64,000 bases of DNA from Isochrysis galbana (Eukaryota > Haptophyta > Isochrysidales > Isochrysidaceae): the NCBI GenBank assembly GCA_018136815.1, contig CM030936.1, positions 1,834,569 through 1,898,568 on the forward strand, in the 5' to 3' direction. Below are positions 22,606 through 32,294 of the stretch, piece by piece. Under the pieces are notes generated by a model. It searched no databases. It had not been told where the DNA came from and worked only from the letters and a program-made list of their open reading frames with translations. The stretch's first letter is position 1, and each line of letters starts with the position of its first letter. Both the position numbers and the translations under genes were made by a program.

Positions 22606-25284
22606 ATGGCGCCATTCGTGGCGGTGCTGCGACGGACAGCTGGCGGAATGGGCGTCAAGGTGGCGCGCACGCTTGCGAGCGACCTCTTCTTGCGTGACGC
22701 TAGCCCAAAGTGCCTCAGCACGTACATGGGCCTGTGGCCGCGCCACATCACGCAGTACCTCTGCTATGGCAGCTCATCTCTTGTGCAGCGCCGCCGCCTC
22801 TCCCTGGTGACGGCATCCGTCAGCTCGCTCGACGAGGAACCTGAAGTGAAGCCCTATGGAGACTCAAAAAGTGACAGCGCACTGGCTATGCAAGTAATAG
22901 GCACGCAGGAGGTGGAGCTGCCCGCGGCGGCCAAGCCCATCCCGCTCAAGAAGATGAGCTTGCACGCGCTTCATCGAAAGTACTTGCGCCGTGAGCCACT
23001 TTCGATGATCACTGCGTACGACTACCCGAGCGCTCGGCTCGCCGACGGCTCGGGCGCCGACATGCTACTTGTCGGAGACTCGCTAGGCATGGTCGTGCTC
23101 GGACAAAAGGACACAACTGAAGTCACCGTCTCGCAGATGGTGCATCACTGCCAAGCAGCGGCCCGGGGAACAAGCCGCGCGCTTCTCGTGGCGGACCTAC
23201 CGTTTGGCTCTTACTTGACTGAGGAAATGGCTGCACTCAACGGCGTTCGCCTCATCAAGGAGGGGCGTGCCGATGCCGTCAAGCTCGAAGGGGGAAAGCA
23301 GGTCTTGAAGCAGGTGCGTGGCGTACGATCCACCCTGCGGACGCACACCCGGCAGCTAGCATGGGGATGCCGGGAGTCATTGGCGCAGGTCGCGCCTTAA
23401 ACACCCCGTCCTTCGATCCTGCGACGCCACCTGGGCCATCTCACCTGCAGCCTTGATGCATCACGTCTTGCCCCCTGGCGACACTGCATTAGGTCCGTGC
23501 ACTCATCGACGCTGGCGTGGCTGTCATGGGGCACGTTGGCTTCACGCCCCAGTCGCACTCACAGCTTGGCGGCTACCGGGTTCAGGGCCGCACGGCTAAG
23601 CAAGCGCGCCGCCTTCTCGATGACTCTCGCGCTCTGGCAGAAGCCGGCTGTTTCGCGCTTGTCCTTGAGATGGTCCCCGCCCCTGTAGCTGCACTCATCA
23701 CGCACGAGATCGGCATTCCTACCATTGGCATCGGCGCGGGCGGCGGCACGTCCGGCCAGGTGCAGGTGTTTCATGATTTACTTGGTCTATATGACAAGGT
23801 CGTGCCGCGCTTTTCGCGTCAATTTGCCGAGCTCGAGGCACCAATGCGTGAGGCTCTCACCTCATATTGTGATGCAGTCAAGAACCGGACATTCCCTGCA
23901 CCGAAGCACTGCTTCGGTATGGCCCCCGCGGAAGTAGAGCGGCTCGAGGCTGAATTTGGCCATGCACTCGGCGATGGAGGCGGCAACAGCGGCGAAATCA
24001 CCCGAGACACGTCGAAGGTGGCGGAGTCGCGCCGCGTCTCGGCAGCGGGTGGCGGCGGCAGTGGCATCTTCAACGAGGGAGGCAACTGTCCCGGCGGCTC
24101 GGAAGGTCTCATCGTGGTGCATTCGATCGAGGAATGGCGGGCGCTTTCGCGGAGCCCTCGCTTGAGCGGTTCCGTGTCGCTGGGCCTTGTGCCCACAATG
24201 GGCGCTTTGCACGACGGCCACATGGCGCTCGTCCAGCGAGCTAAATCCGAGGCGGACATTGTCGTCACGTCCATCTTCGTGAACCCGACGCAATTTGGGA
24301 AGGGGGAAGACTTCGACAAGTACCCTAGGACGTGGGAGGTGAAGCCGGCCCTTCTGAGCTTCGTGCTCAAGTCGGAGAACAAATCGCTTTGCAGTGCCAC
24401 CGCTTGGTCCGCTGCAGCGCTCAGATGAGCCACCATTCCCCCCCCCTCCCCCGTAACGCGGTTAGGACGACGTTTCCAAGTTGCGCGCCGCTGGTGTCGA
24501 CATCCTCTTCGCCCCGTCGCCCTCTGAAATGTATCCCCGCGGCCCCTCCGCACCGGCTGTCTTTGTAGACTTTGATGGATTCCAGGGAGCCGCCGAGGCC
24601 GTCCGCCGTCCCGGGCACTTCCGCGGGGTCGCCACGGTGGTTTCCAAACTGCTCAATATTGTCAAACCAACTGACGTCTACTTCGGGCAGAAGGGTGAGA
24701 AGGGCCCATAGTGGGGCAGTATCGCAGCCTTCCTATGCAACATGAGGCCTTTCACCGGCGTCGGATGGCCTCGCCTCCCGCTCAGCCGCGTGCTAGCGTC
24801 CCCATCCAATTCACAGAATGGCACCTATGACGTGTTCCCTGTACTGCCCCCCTCCACCTCTCCAGACGGCCTCCAGTGTGTGCTTGTCAAACGCCTCGTG
24901 AGCGACCTCAATTTCGACACGCGCGTCGTAGTCCACCCAACGATTCGCGAGCCCGATGGTCTCGCCATGTCGTCTCGCAATCGCTACCTCACTGCCGAGG
25001 AGCGTGACTCCGCGCCGGCAGTCTATGCCGCCCTCGAAGCCGTTGCCGCCGCCCACAAATCTGGCGAGCGCAACGTGGACGAATTGCGTCGTGCTGCGAG
25101 AGTGGTGGTGAGCGCACAGCCGAAGATGCAGCTCGAGTATATCTCCCTTGCGGACGCGGCAACGGGCCGCGAAGTGGACGAGGCCGGCCGGCCTTCGATT
25201 CCGAAAGGGATCGAGCTAATGGCATCGATCGCGGTGCGGCTTGGAACCACTCGCCTGATCGACAATATCATCTTGACCCCATGA
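22606..25284 (+). CDS. panB-panC: Fused ketopantoate hydroxymethyltransferase - pantothenate synthetase (PanB-PanC)
   Basis: PanB makes ketopantoate from ketoisovalerate and methylene-THF; PanC joins pantoate to beta-alanine with ATP to give vitamin B5. Exons 22606-23313, 23493-24338, 24466-24694 and 24866-25284 join in phases 0, 0 and 1, all GT-AG. After a leader of about 120 residues (probable organelle targeting) comes PanB with metal-binding VGDSLGMVV and VADLPFGSY, the KLEGG Glu and the catalytic Glu in LEMVPAPV. A Gly/Ser-rich linker of about 60 residues leads into PanC with [10 protein letters not shown] (HxGH), NPTQFG, YFGQKDG and [11 protein letters not shown] (the KMSKS-like loop). 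The exon 3 start at GTTAG|GACGAC restores the missing DDVSK residues. An acceptor-like TTGCAG just before the first ATG suggests a possible further 5' exon. The intermediate step (ketopantoate reductase) is not in this gene. Confidence 0.9.
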
Positions 25285-25929
25285 TTTGAGGCGGCGAAAT
25301 TCAGGCCACTAGGATCCGATTCTAGAGCCGGGTCGACCACCCCATTGTGGCCGTTGAGGCGGCCTCACACCTTCCAACGATATGAGAAGTTGGTTGAACA
25401 ACGTTTCGCATCTCACCATCAACTCCTCGTCCCCGTTGGCAACATCCGCTATACCGCTATGTATTCACATCGCCGAATCATGTTGTTACCTAGGATTTCG
25501 CCCCCCTTCCCAACACCACGCTTGTTGGTGTTTGCACGCGAACCTGAGTCCATCTGCTTATCAAATTGAGAGGCGGCGCACATACTCGTGGTGCCCAGGG
25601 CCTGTTTTCATCGTGCCGGTTGACGGCTTGCGCGTTTACGCTTGCCTCTTTTGTGTCCTTGCCTTTGTCCATGCACCCATCCGCTGCACCCCTTCTCCAA
25701 TTTGCATGTCCACCTGTTTCTGTTTCGCTGCTTGGCTCCCATCACGCTCATGTTGGGCGGACCCGTGGCGGTCTTCTTGAGCCTTGTATTGATTGTTGTT
25801 GCAGACCCTTCAATGTCACGTGTTTACGGAACGTCCCGTACGCCGTCGTCGTGTCCTACGGTGCGGGCCATGTGCCAGCTGTGCGCAGTCCCATATTTCT
25901 ACCACAGGGTGTCCTGTGTCGTTCGGTTC
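25285..25929. other. Intergenic, 3' flank of the PanB-PanC gene
   Basis: Only short, unconvincing open frames are present. No domain is recognised. Confidence 0.4.
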
Positions 25930-26290
25930 GAGAACTAAGTTTGTACTTAGTTCAGCGTGGGGGGGGGCGCCCCCCCCCCCCTCAGGCTCCAATTCCCCTT
26001 CGGGGGGCTTGTTGGTCATCCCCCTGCTCTGCCATTTGGCATGAGCTGGGCATTCATAAACACCACGTAAACCCCTGGTGGGCGCGGATTGCGAGCCGCC
26101 GCACTCCCACGCCCGCGCTGGGCCTTCCTGCGAGCTGAGCTCTCCCCCCATCCCTGGCCGCCAGGCATACAATAACATTAATAACAACCTACTTTTATAA
26201 GTGGGGGTCAATGGGGGCCTCGCGCCCCCCTCTCTCCATCGCGGACACCCCCGGGTGGGCCCGTACAATCAACCTCAGCCCCTGCCCTTG
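25930..26290. repeat. Composite GC-rich dispersed repeats with AT palindromes
   Basis: Begins at the palindrome AACTAAGTTTGTACTTAGTT, passes a GC hairpin (GGGGGGGCGCCCCCCC) and a TTTGGCATGAGCTGGGC block, and then contains TACTTTTATAAGTGGGGG and the GCGGACACCCCC block of the 8690 repeat family. An AATAACATTAATAAC tract at 26170-26184 looks like the tail of one module abutting the next. At least two modules are joined here. Confidence 0.7.
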
Positions 26291-26329
26291 TCGCATTCGT
26301 GAATCGACACTCGTTAGGCTTATCCTCGT

Positions 26330-26470
26330 CGCTCGGTATTTATCGTTATAATTCGCTGCTTTCTCTCGTCCTCGGTCAAAAGCTTCGCTTGGACGCATGG
26401 GATCTTGGGTTGTGGAGCGTCCTCTCTCTTTCCCTCGAAGAGAAGGGAAGTTTCCCCACCTTTCTTCCTC
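26330..26470 (-). repeat. Dispersed repeat, shared with 35865-35980
   Basis: The minus strand aligns with 35865-35980: GAAAGGTGGGGAAACTTCCC, CGCTCCACAACCC, TTTTGACCGAG and AATTATAA in the same order. Both copies lie beside gypsy-related sequence, so it may derive from an untranslated part of a retroelement. No coding content. Confidence 0.75.
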
Positions 26471-26519
26471 CTAGGCCTCGCCCAAGCCGCGGTGGTTGCC
26501 TCATGGGCACCACCGCGAT

Positions 26520-26775
26520 AGAGATACGAAGCTTCGAGTTCGTGTCGCGATAGTCGACGCAGAAGCGAACGGATCCGTCCTTCTTGCCGACGAGGACAAC
26601 CCGCGAAGCCCACGGCGAATTGGACTTGCGAATGATGCCCGCCGCCTCCATCTCGGCGACGTACTATGTCGACGATGGCACGGCTCTCGTCGCCCATCTT
26701 GGACGGAGCGTGCCGGTGGGCTGTAGCACCGGGGAGGAGAGGCAGCTCGACCTCCATCACGTGCGTGTGCCCACA
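26520..26775 (-). pseudogene. Ty3/gypsy reverse transcriptase fragment
   Basis: The minus strand encodes VELPLLPGATAHRHAP and, after a frameshift, [19 protein letters not shown]...[18 protein letters not shown], matching the start of the RT domain of the intact element at 36281-42616 ([35 protein letters not shown]). The YLDD catalytic region is missing and the frame is broken, so it is dead. An AACTAAGTTTATACTTAGTT palindrome sits right at its upstream end (26777). Confidence 0.85.
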
Positions 26776-26799
26776 ACTAAGTTTATACTTAGTTCGCCC

Positions 26800-28480
26800 A
26801 TGGGGGTCTTCGTGCGTGGGTTAGGTTAATTTTTCGGGCCCATGTTTCACGTGTTCACGTGCCGGTTGGGGCGTGTTACAGTGGGTGTTCTTCTCCAACT
26901 CACGTGTTATGTCTGATACCGTGATGCGGTCGAGTTGCGTTTTGTATTTTGTCGTTGATTGTGTATTCGTCCGCTAGCGGGTATTCCATGTATTTTGGGC
27001 CTTTTAGCCCGTTTTCCCATCTAGCGGGAACGGGAGGATCCGTTGTGGGGGAGGAACTACGAAACCACCCGTCCTCCTGGCTCCTGGTATGCTTTATTTA
27101 TGGCTTGCCAGGAGCAGACTGCCCTACTGACCCACTCTCTCACTCACAGGCTCGCCCTATTCGCCCGCCCTAGCCTGTCGAGGCCAGCCCATTGCTCCAA
27201 TCCCCCCTCCCCCCCTTGTCGAGAGGCAGGCAGGTGCAGAGTGGGGACCCCTGAGGCTCAGGAGCGCTGGCGAGGGAGAGGCAGGGGAGGCCAGGGCCCA
27301 GCCCCAGCCTCCTTTGCCCCCTGAGCTGGCCTCCAGGAGCTTCCAGGGGTCGTTAGTTAGAGGGCAGCTGCAGGGCAGCTGCAGGCCTGTTGCAGGCGCG
27401 CCATCGCGCGTGCCGCAGGAGATGGGAGAGAGAGAGCGCGGAGAAGGGGGTGGGCGCTCCGCCCACCGAAAAATTGGAAATTGGTAAGTCCTGCGCTTGG
27501 GTGACAATGGGCCGTTGTACGTCCTCCTCCTCCTTGTGCCTTGTACTTTGGAAACTGAAATTCTACCGCTTTTCCAAGACGGATAAGATGTTCCTGACCC
27601 CGGAGGCGGAAGCGATGTTGCAAAAAGCCGCGCTCAAGGAGACGTGAACGCTCCACACCCTCCTTTTGGCGGGAGGGCGAGGGGAGCCGGGGCAAAAAAT
27701 TAAAAGTCTCTCTGGGTCCCATGGGGGGGGGGGGGGGAGCGAAAAAAAACGAACTTGAGGCCTCAGTCTCTAGGGTAGCACATCCCGCAACGAAAACAAG
27801 CGTTAGCCACCTCCCGACCCTGGGAAGACCAACCGACCGAGGTCTAAAACGCCCAAGGTCAGACGAGAACTCCCGCGCGAATCAGGCCACCCACTTTCAC
27901 GAAACGTACCCGCGAGCCCCCTAGCCGCACATAGGACATTTGAGACATCAATTGTAGGACATGAAGAACGACGATCAAACAGGCTTGCCCCAAACCATAG
28001 CCTAATCCGGGTCCGAGGTAGTTGGTGCCGTGTCCGCTCTAGGTGGTAGCCCTGAATCTTCAGATTTTGTGTGTGAGTAATTTAGAAGGAAGAAGCTGGC
28101 CGTGGCCGCCATACTAAATTGCAGAAGGGGACAAGCTGATGAGTCGTCGAATGCATCGCTATCGTAGACCCATAGCGTAAAACGTGCTCCCGGATCGCTG
28201 GCTTGCCCTGTAGATCGGTCCTGCACGAGTCCTGCACCACTTGCGTGCCATAGCGGTACGGTTGTCATGTATGAACGGTTCGTCAGAAGGCAGTCAAATG
28301 GTCATGTGCCCTATCAAGACGCGAAGGAGGGTGCCTTGAAAGTCCTCACGATGGCTGACGTCAGCCAAATGATGGCAGAATTCACTGCTTTGACGAGCGT
28401 GACTGATTGTCAAGGAACTTTTGTTGTTGCCGTCTTGTGACGTCTAGACGAAACATGCAAGGGGACGATGCGTGACTATC
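26800..28480. other. Repeat-rich intergenic DNA, no supported gene
   Basis: Between 27100 and 27350 are GGGAGAGGCAGGGGAGGCCA and CCCCTGAGCTGGCC blocks shared with 8960-9030 and 60990-61070, so this is another dispersed-repeat segment. A G-run lies at 27722-27737. A plus-strand frame at about 28170-28440 is open for some 90 codons after an acceptor-like CTATCGTAG but matches no family. A further short frame at 27510-27647 (ending MLQKAALKET) is also unrecognised. Confidence 0.5.
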
Positions 28481-28485
28481 AAGAC

Positions 28486-30027
28486 CTACAAGCCTCGTTT
28501 TGCCATGTGGTCCTCGCCAAGCTTCCACAATACCACAAAGAGGCTGGACTGTATGCCGTTGACAAGAAGGCGCGTCTTAAGCCCTCGACCCATCAAGCCA
28601 GCAATCCCATCCTTGGCGATGATTGCTGCAGCTGCCGCCGTGTACGTCAGCGACGTGGGAGAGGTCTGGCGTGTTGTTTTCAAGACACGGAGCGAGTTGG
28701 AGATGCAATCTGGGGGGGGGGGGGGGGGGGGCGCAAAAAGAGGTCACGAAGGCGCCAGCTACTCCACGGGGAACAAGGCAACGCATCCCAGACGCATCCC
28801 AATCGCCCAAATCATTATGGAGAAAGCAATAGTGACTTCCGGCATCTGCCATGCTAGGAGACCACCTCAAAGGGGTAGGTGGAGGGTAAATGCTCGCCTG
28901 AGACAGTAGTAGAACAAAATCCAATTGCTGCACGATGGGCGAGCTTGACCGCAAGAGATGCCCCGTCGGGTGAAGGGAATTCTCGACTTAGATAGTTGAA
29001 GGTGAGCCAGAACGGGTACCCACCCACGAAGCTTGCCGCCATGTTGGCCAAAGCTCCCTCGTACAGTATCCAAAGTCCTCCGGCATTGACCTATGTGATG
29101 GCAAGGGGGAAGAGGCTGCTGACACCTGACGCTGCTGGGCCGTGGCAGAAGAGGATTGGAATTCTGGAATCGACCAGGATGCATATCAATAATCCAATGC
29201 CACCAGGAGAAGGACGCTCGGCCGCTGCGCTGCGAGTGCAGCTACGAGTGTAAACCAATGGAGCACATAAAATGCTTTACGCGAAATGTTATGTGGACGT
29301 GAGGCCTCACCTTGGCGACCAGCTGCTTGTAAGCAGCGCGGCCCTCTACTTGGAGGGTCGTCTTGAGCGTGTCAAGCGGCGTGATGGCAAGGCGCCAAGC
29401 GGCAGCCGCCGCGCTGGCGCATGCCGTGCGCTCGCCGAGAGTAAGTGGCGAGGCCGCAAGGAGAGCTAGAACCCCAGTGTTGGCAGCAGTGTCTCCAAAC
29501 CTCGAGATGGGTGATTGGACGATGGCAAACGGTAGACCCTGATACAGCCGGCCGAGGCCACCCTGGGCCCAGAGGGTGCGCAGTGCGTCCATGGTCGACG
29601 TGCCGTGCCGATACTGGTAATTCATTGTCGTGCGCAACCACATGAGTGTGAGGACCTGAGCCACTCCCGCGAGAGCACCGGAGAGGCCTCCGCCGAGAGC
29701 GCGCCGGGCCGCCTTAGCGAGGACTTCGCTAAAGGCGAGAACCTCAGTATTCGGAGGCGGCTGGTGCGGTCCAACCAGCGCGTTGCGCAAGTAGATTGCC
29801 GCGCTCAGGCAGGCGAGCACAGCAGCAGCACGCGGCACGCGGCGCGTGAGCAGCGTCCGCCCGGCCTCCTCCTCCTTCTCGTAGCGCTGAGCGAGAGAGA
29901 GGCGCGTGCTGTTCTTCTGGTCGGCGAGGAGGAGCGGTGCCCTCGCACCGCCCACCGCGCGCCGTGGGGGCGCTGCCCCCGCCGTCGCGCACAGCAGAGC
30001 GGCGAGGCAGAGCGAGGCGGCGCGCAT
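28486..30027 (-). CDS. Mitochondrial-carrier-family protein with N-terminal signal peptide
   Basis: Three exons: 29311-30027 (239 codons), 28898-29090 and 28486-28709; the last pair is joined in phase 1 across an intron with a GC donor (TCAG|GCGAGC) and a C-run before its AG. The protein (about 377 residues) begins with a signal peptide (MRAASLCLAALLCATAGA) and a basic segment, suggesting a complex-plastid or endomembrane location rather than mitochondria. Three carrier repeats are recognisable: LSGALAGVAQVLTLMWLRT, ASAAAAAWRLAITPLDTLKT and a C-terminal part with SNSLRVLKTTRQ and KDGIAGLMGRGLKTRLL. The PxD signature is seen in the second repeat (TPLDTLK) but is replaced in the others, as in the atypical plastid carrier group. 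The blocks LWILYEGALANMAASFVGGYP and VLWKLGED support the exon joins. The transported substrate is unknown. Confidence 0.8.
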
Positions 30028-30458
30028 GGCGATGGCGCCGTCCGTCGCAACAGCGACGAAAGGGATGGGAAGGGGTCATCAGAGGAGAAAGAAAGTATAA
30101 AGCCGGAGAATGAATAAGAGGAAAGAATCGAGAAGGAAGGGCAAGGGGAAGAAGGGGGCTCGTCTCTCCTCGTCTTTTATATCTTCTCCTCCTCCCTCTC
30201 TTCTTCTTCTTCCCGTGGTGGGTGAGGATCAAGTTCTCACTCAGCTCTTCCATTCAAGGGACCCCAACGATTCTTTTGGTGAGTAGTGGGAGTATCCCGT
30301 GCTGAAAATAGAGCTCTATATTTGTCTATGGTATTCATACTCTAGAGTAGGAGAATCGAGAGGCCCGTCGTGTGGAGAGGCGCTCGGCGAGGCGCCTGCG
30401 CTGGCGCTCCTCGACGAGGGGAGGTGGAGCTCGGAGACGTACGGCCGCGCTCGGGCGG

Positions 30459-31016
30459 ATGCTCAGGCTGCTGACGCAACGTCGCCTGGCACCAGGCGCC
30501 TGGATCCGGACTAGCCATCTCGCCCCGGGCCCGCCCTCCACACCCGCGCAGAAATTGCAGCAACGCATCAACAGACAGATTGAGGAGGCACGCGACCCGG
30601 TCACAGGCAGACAAACTGCCATCTTCCAGCCAACAGAAGAGCAAGCGCCTGGACTGCGAGCTCTGCTTATTGGCGTGCTACAGGATGCGGGCTCAGACGG
30701 TGTGCCGCTCTCGAGGTTTTGGCAACGATACCGAAAGCTCTACGCCAATTACGAGCACCCGCAATATGTCAAGTCCAGACCCCTTGAAGGTTCGAAGAAC
30801 AGGACAAGCCAGGCGGATCGAAAATTCTCCCCGGGTCCCCAAAAGCCTGACAAGACCATTGTTTTGCTCCTTCGATCGTATGGCGCGACGCTGCAGTCAC
30901 TTCTAGCATCTCTCCCACATGTTGACTTTCGGCGAGGTGGTAGGGAAGGTGTGGTTGTGGCTTTGAAACCGGAGTTTTTGCAGATGTTGAAAGAGGACGG
31001 TACACAGAGTACATAA
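30459..31016 (+). CDS. Small protein with a possible LOTUS/OST-HTH domain
   Basis: The 185-residue frame from the ATG at 30459 starts with a basic, Ser/Thr/Arg-rich segment (MLRLLTQRRLAPGAW) that could be an organelle presequence. Two blocks, LRALLIGVLQDAGSDGVPLS followed by RFWQRYRKLYANYEHP, and YGATLQSLLASLPHVDFRR followed by EGVVVALKPEF, have the helix-helix-wing order of LOTUS (OST-HTH) RNA-binding domains. This assignment is from pattern only. It is divergent from the carrier gene at 30027, with about 430 bases between their start codons. Confidence 0.5.
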   Translation: MLRLLTQRRLAPGAWIRTSHLAPGPPSTPAQKLQQRINRQIEEARDPVTGRQTAIFQPTEEQAPGLRALLIGVLQDAGSDGVPLSRFWQRYRKLYANYEHPQYVKSRPLEGSKNRTSQADRKFSPGPQKPDKTIVLLLRSYGATLQSLLASLPHVDFRRGGREGVVVALKPEFLQMLKEDGTQST

Positions 31017-31429
31017 GGCAAAGACAGCACGGACTTATTGTTTGAAGTATGCCGTAGGCTTGGAGCAGGGTGGTGGAACTGGGGCGAATTTTCCACGGAC
31101 GATGGGACGCAAAGTGTTGCATACCAACAATTTTACAGTGCACAGAGCAACAATTTAACGGTATTGCATCGTGAGCGCACCTTTCAGGGTCTCGACACGT
31201 ATCATGGGCATTAGATTAAGCACGTACGATGTGGCAGCATGGGAGCGTAGTGATATGTGTGGGTGGGGAAGGGGAGGCTGGGGCTTGGAGGCGCGGGCGA
31301 AGGTAGTGAGCGAGGCAGCTCACGTCAGTGAGCGCCATGCGCGCGTTGCGCGTTGTACCGATTACACGGTGGGGTACCGCAATCATCCCCAAAATATACG
31401 GTCGGCTGTATGCTGCAGTCACGGCAGGA

Positions 31430-32110
31430 ATCGGCAACTAACTTTACCGTCAGCTGCCATGGAGCGCGCCGGCGCGCCGCCCCTCTCCTTCGGGCCCGCC
31501 TCCAAGGGCGCCCCCCGTCCCAACTGAGCAGTCTCGCAGTCTCTGGCGAAGCCCAACCCTGACATCGCCACACCTTGGGCCCCTACACAGCGCACAAGGA
31601 GAGGAGCCGCAACCGCAAGGCAGGCTTGGGGTTAGTTAGGGGAAAGAGTTTACGGGTTAGAGCGTGGCTTCACGGTTGAGTCCAAAACCAAAAGCCAAGG
31701 GCGAGGCGTGAAAATTAATAGCAGTTTTTTTCTACCTACACCTATACGCTCCTACGCTAGCGCTAGCCAGAGCGCCCCTCCCTCCACACTCAGACAGCCC
31801 CAATAGTTTTAGTATAGGTTATTACTATATAAATTAACCATGGACATTTCATGGCTCAACTTGAGTCTGCCCCATATTCATCATATTCTACGGAAGATGA
31901 CCTTGGCCGCGATGGGCCAGTGCGAACGAGTCAGGCGAGCCTGCCAGGGAGGGTTTGGGTCACCTGTGCATCATGGCCCTGGCATGCCATAGCCTATGGA
32001 AGGGGGGTGGGTGGTTCCTCGCCCACAGCAGGGGAGGAGTGGAAAGAGGGGGCGGGCCGTGCCCCCCCATGGGTCAACCAAGTGTGTAAACTTAGTTCCG
32101 CACACGCATA
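31430..32110 (+). repeat. Dispersed repeat modules (MERA copy 2 and palindrome-ended module)
   Basis: At 31450-31560 is the second MERA module (MERAGAPPLSFG), preceded by CAACTAACTTTACCGTCAGC. At 31970-32107 a second module (CTGGCATGCCATAGCC, GTGGTTCCTC, GCAGGGGAGGAGTGGA, GTGCCCCCCCATGGG) matches 61215-61343 closely and, like it, ends in a GTAAACTTAGTT palindrome arm. A/T-rich spacer (31710-31850) lies between. No gene is supported. Confidence 0.65.
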
Positions 32111-32294
32111 CAAGTTGCCACAGGGGGCCACTAAGCACGTAGGGCACACTCATAGTATCACGTCCAATTCAAACACGAAACACGGGGGTTACGTGGAGAC
32201 TCACATGAACGAACAAGAAGAGAAGGGGGAGTCCCCGTCCTCATCCCACTGTAAGTTCTAGGGTGTGCAGCACGCAAACCACCCGTGACAAAGT

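Noticed and set aside
23493..24338. Separate PanC gene starting within exon 2
   Set aside because: PanB and PanC motifs are in one frame across the linker without a stop, and no convincing start context lies before the [10 protein letters not shown] motif.
28438..28440. In-frame TGA between two open stretches considered as selenocysteine
   Set aside because: No family match on either side and no visible SECIS-like element; more likely a chance frame continuation.
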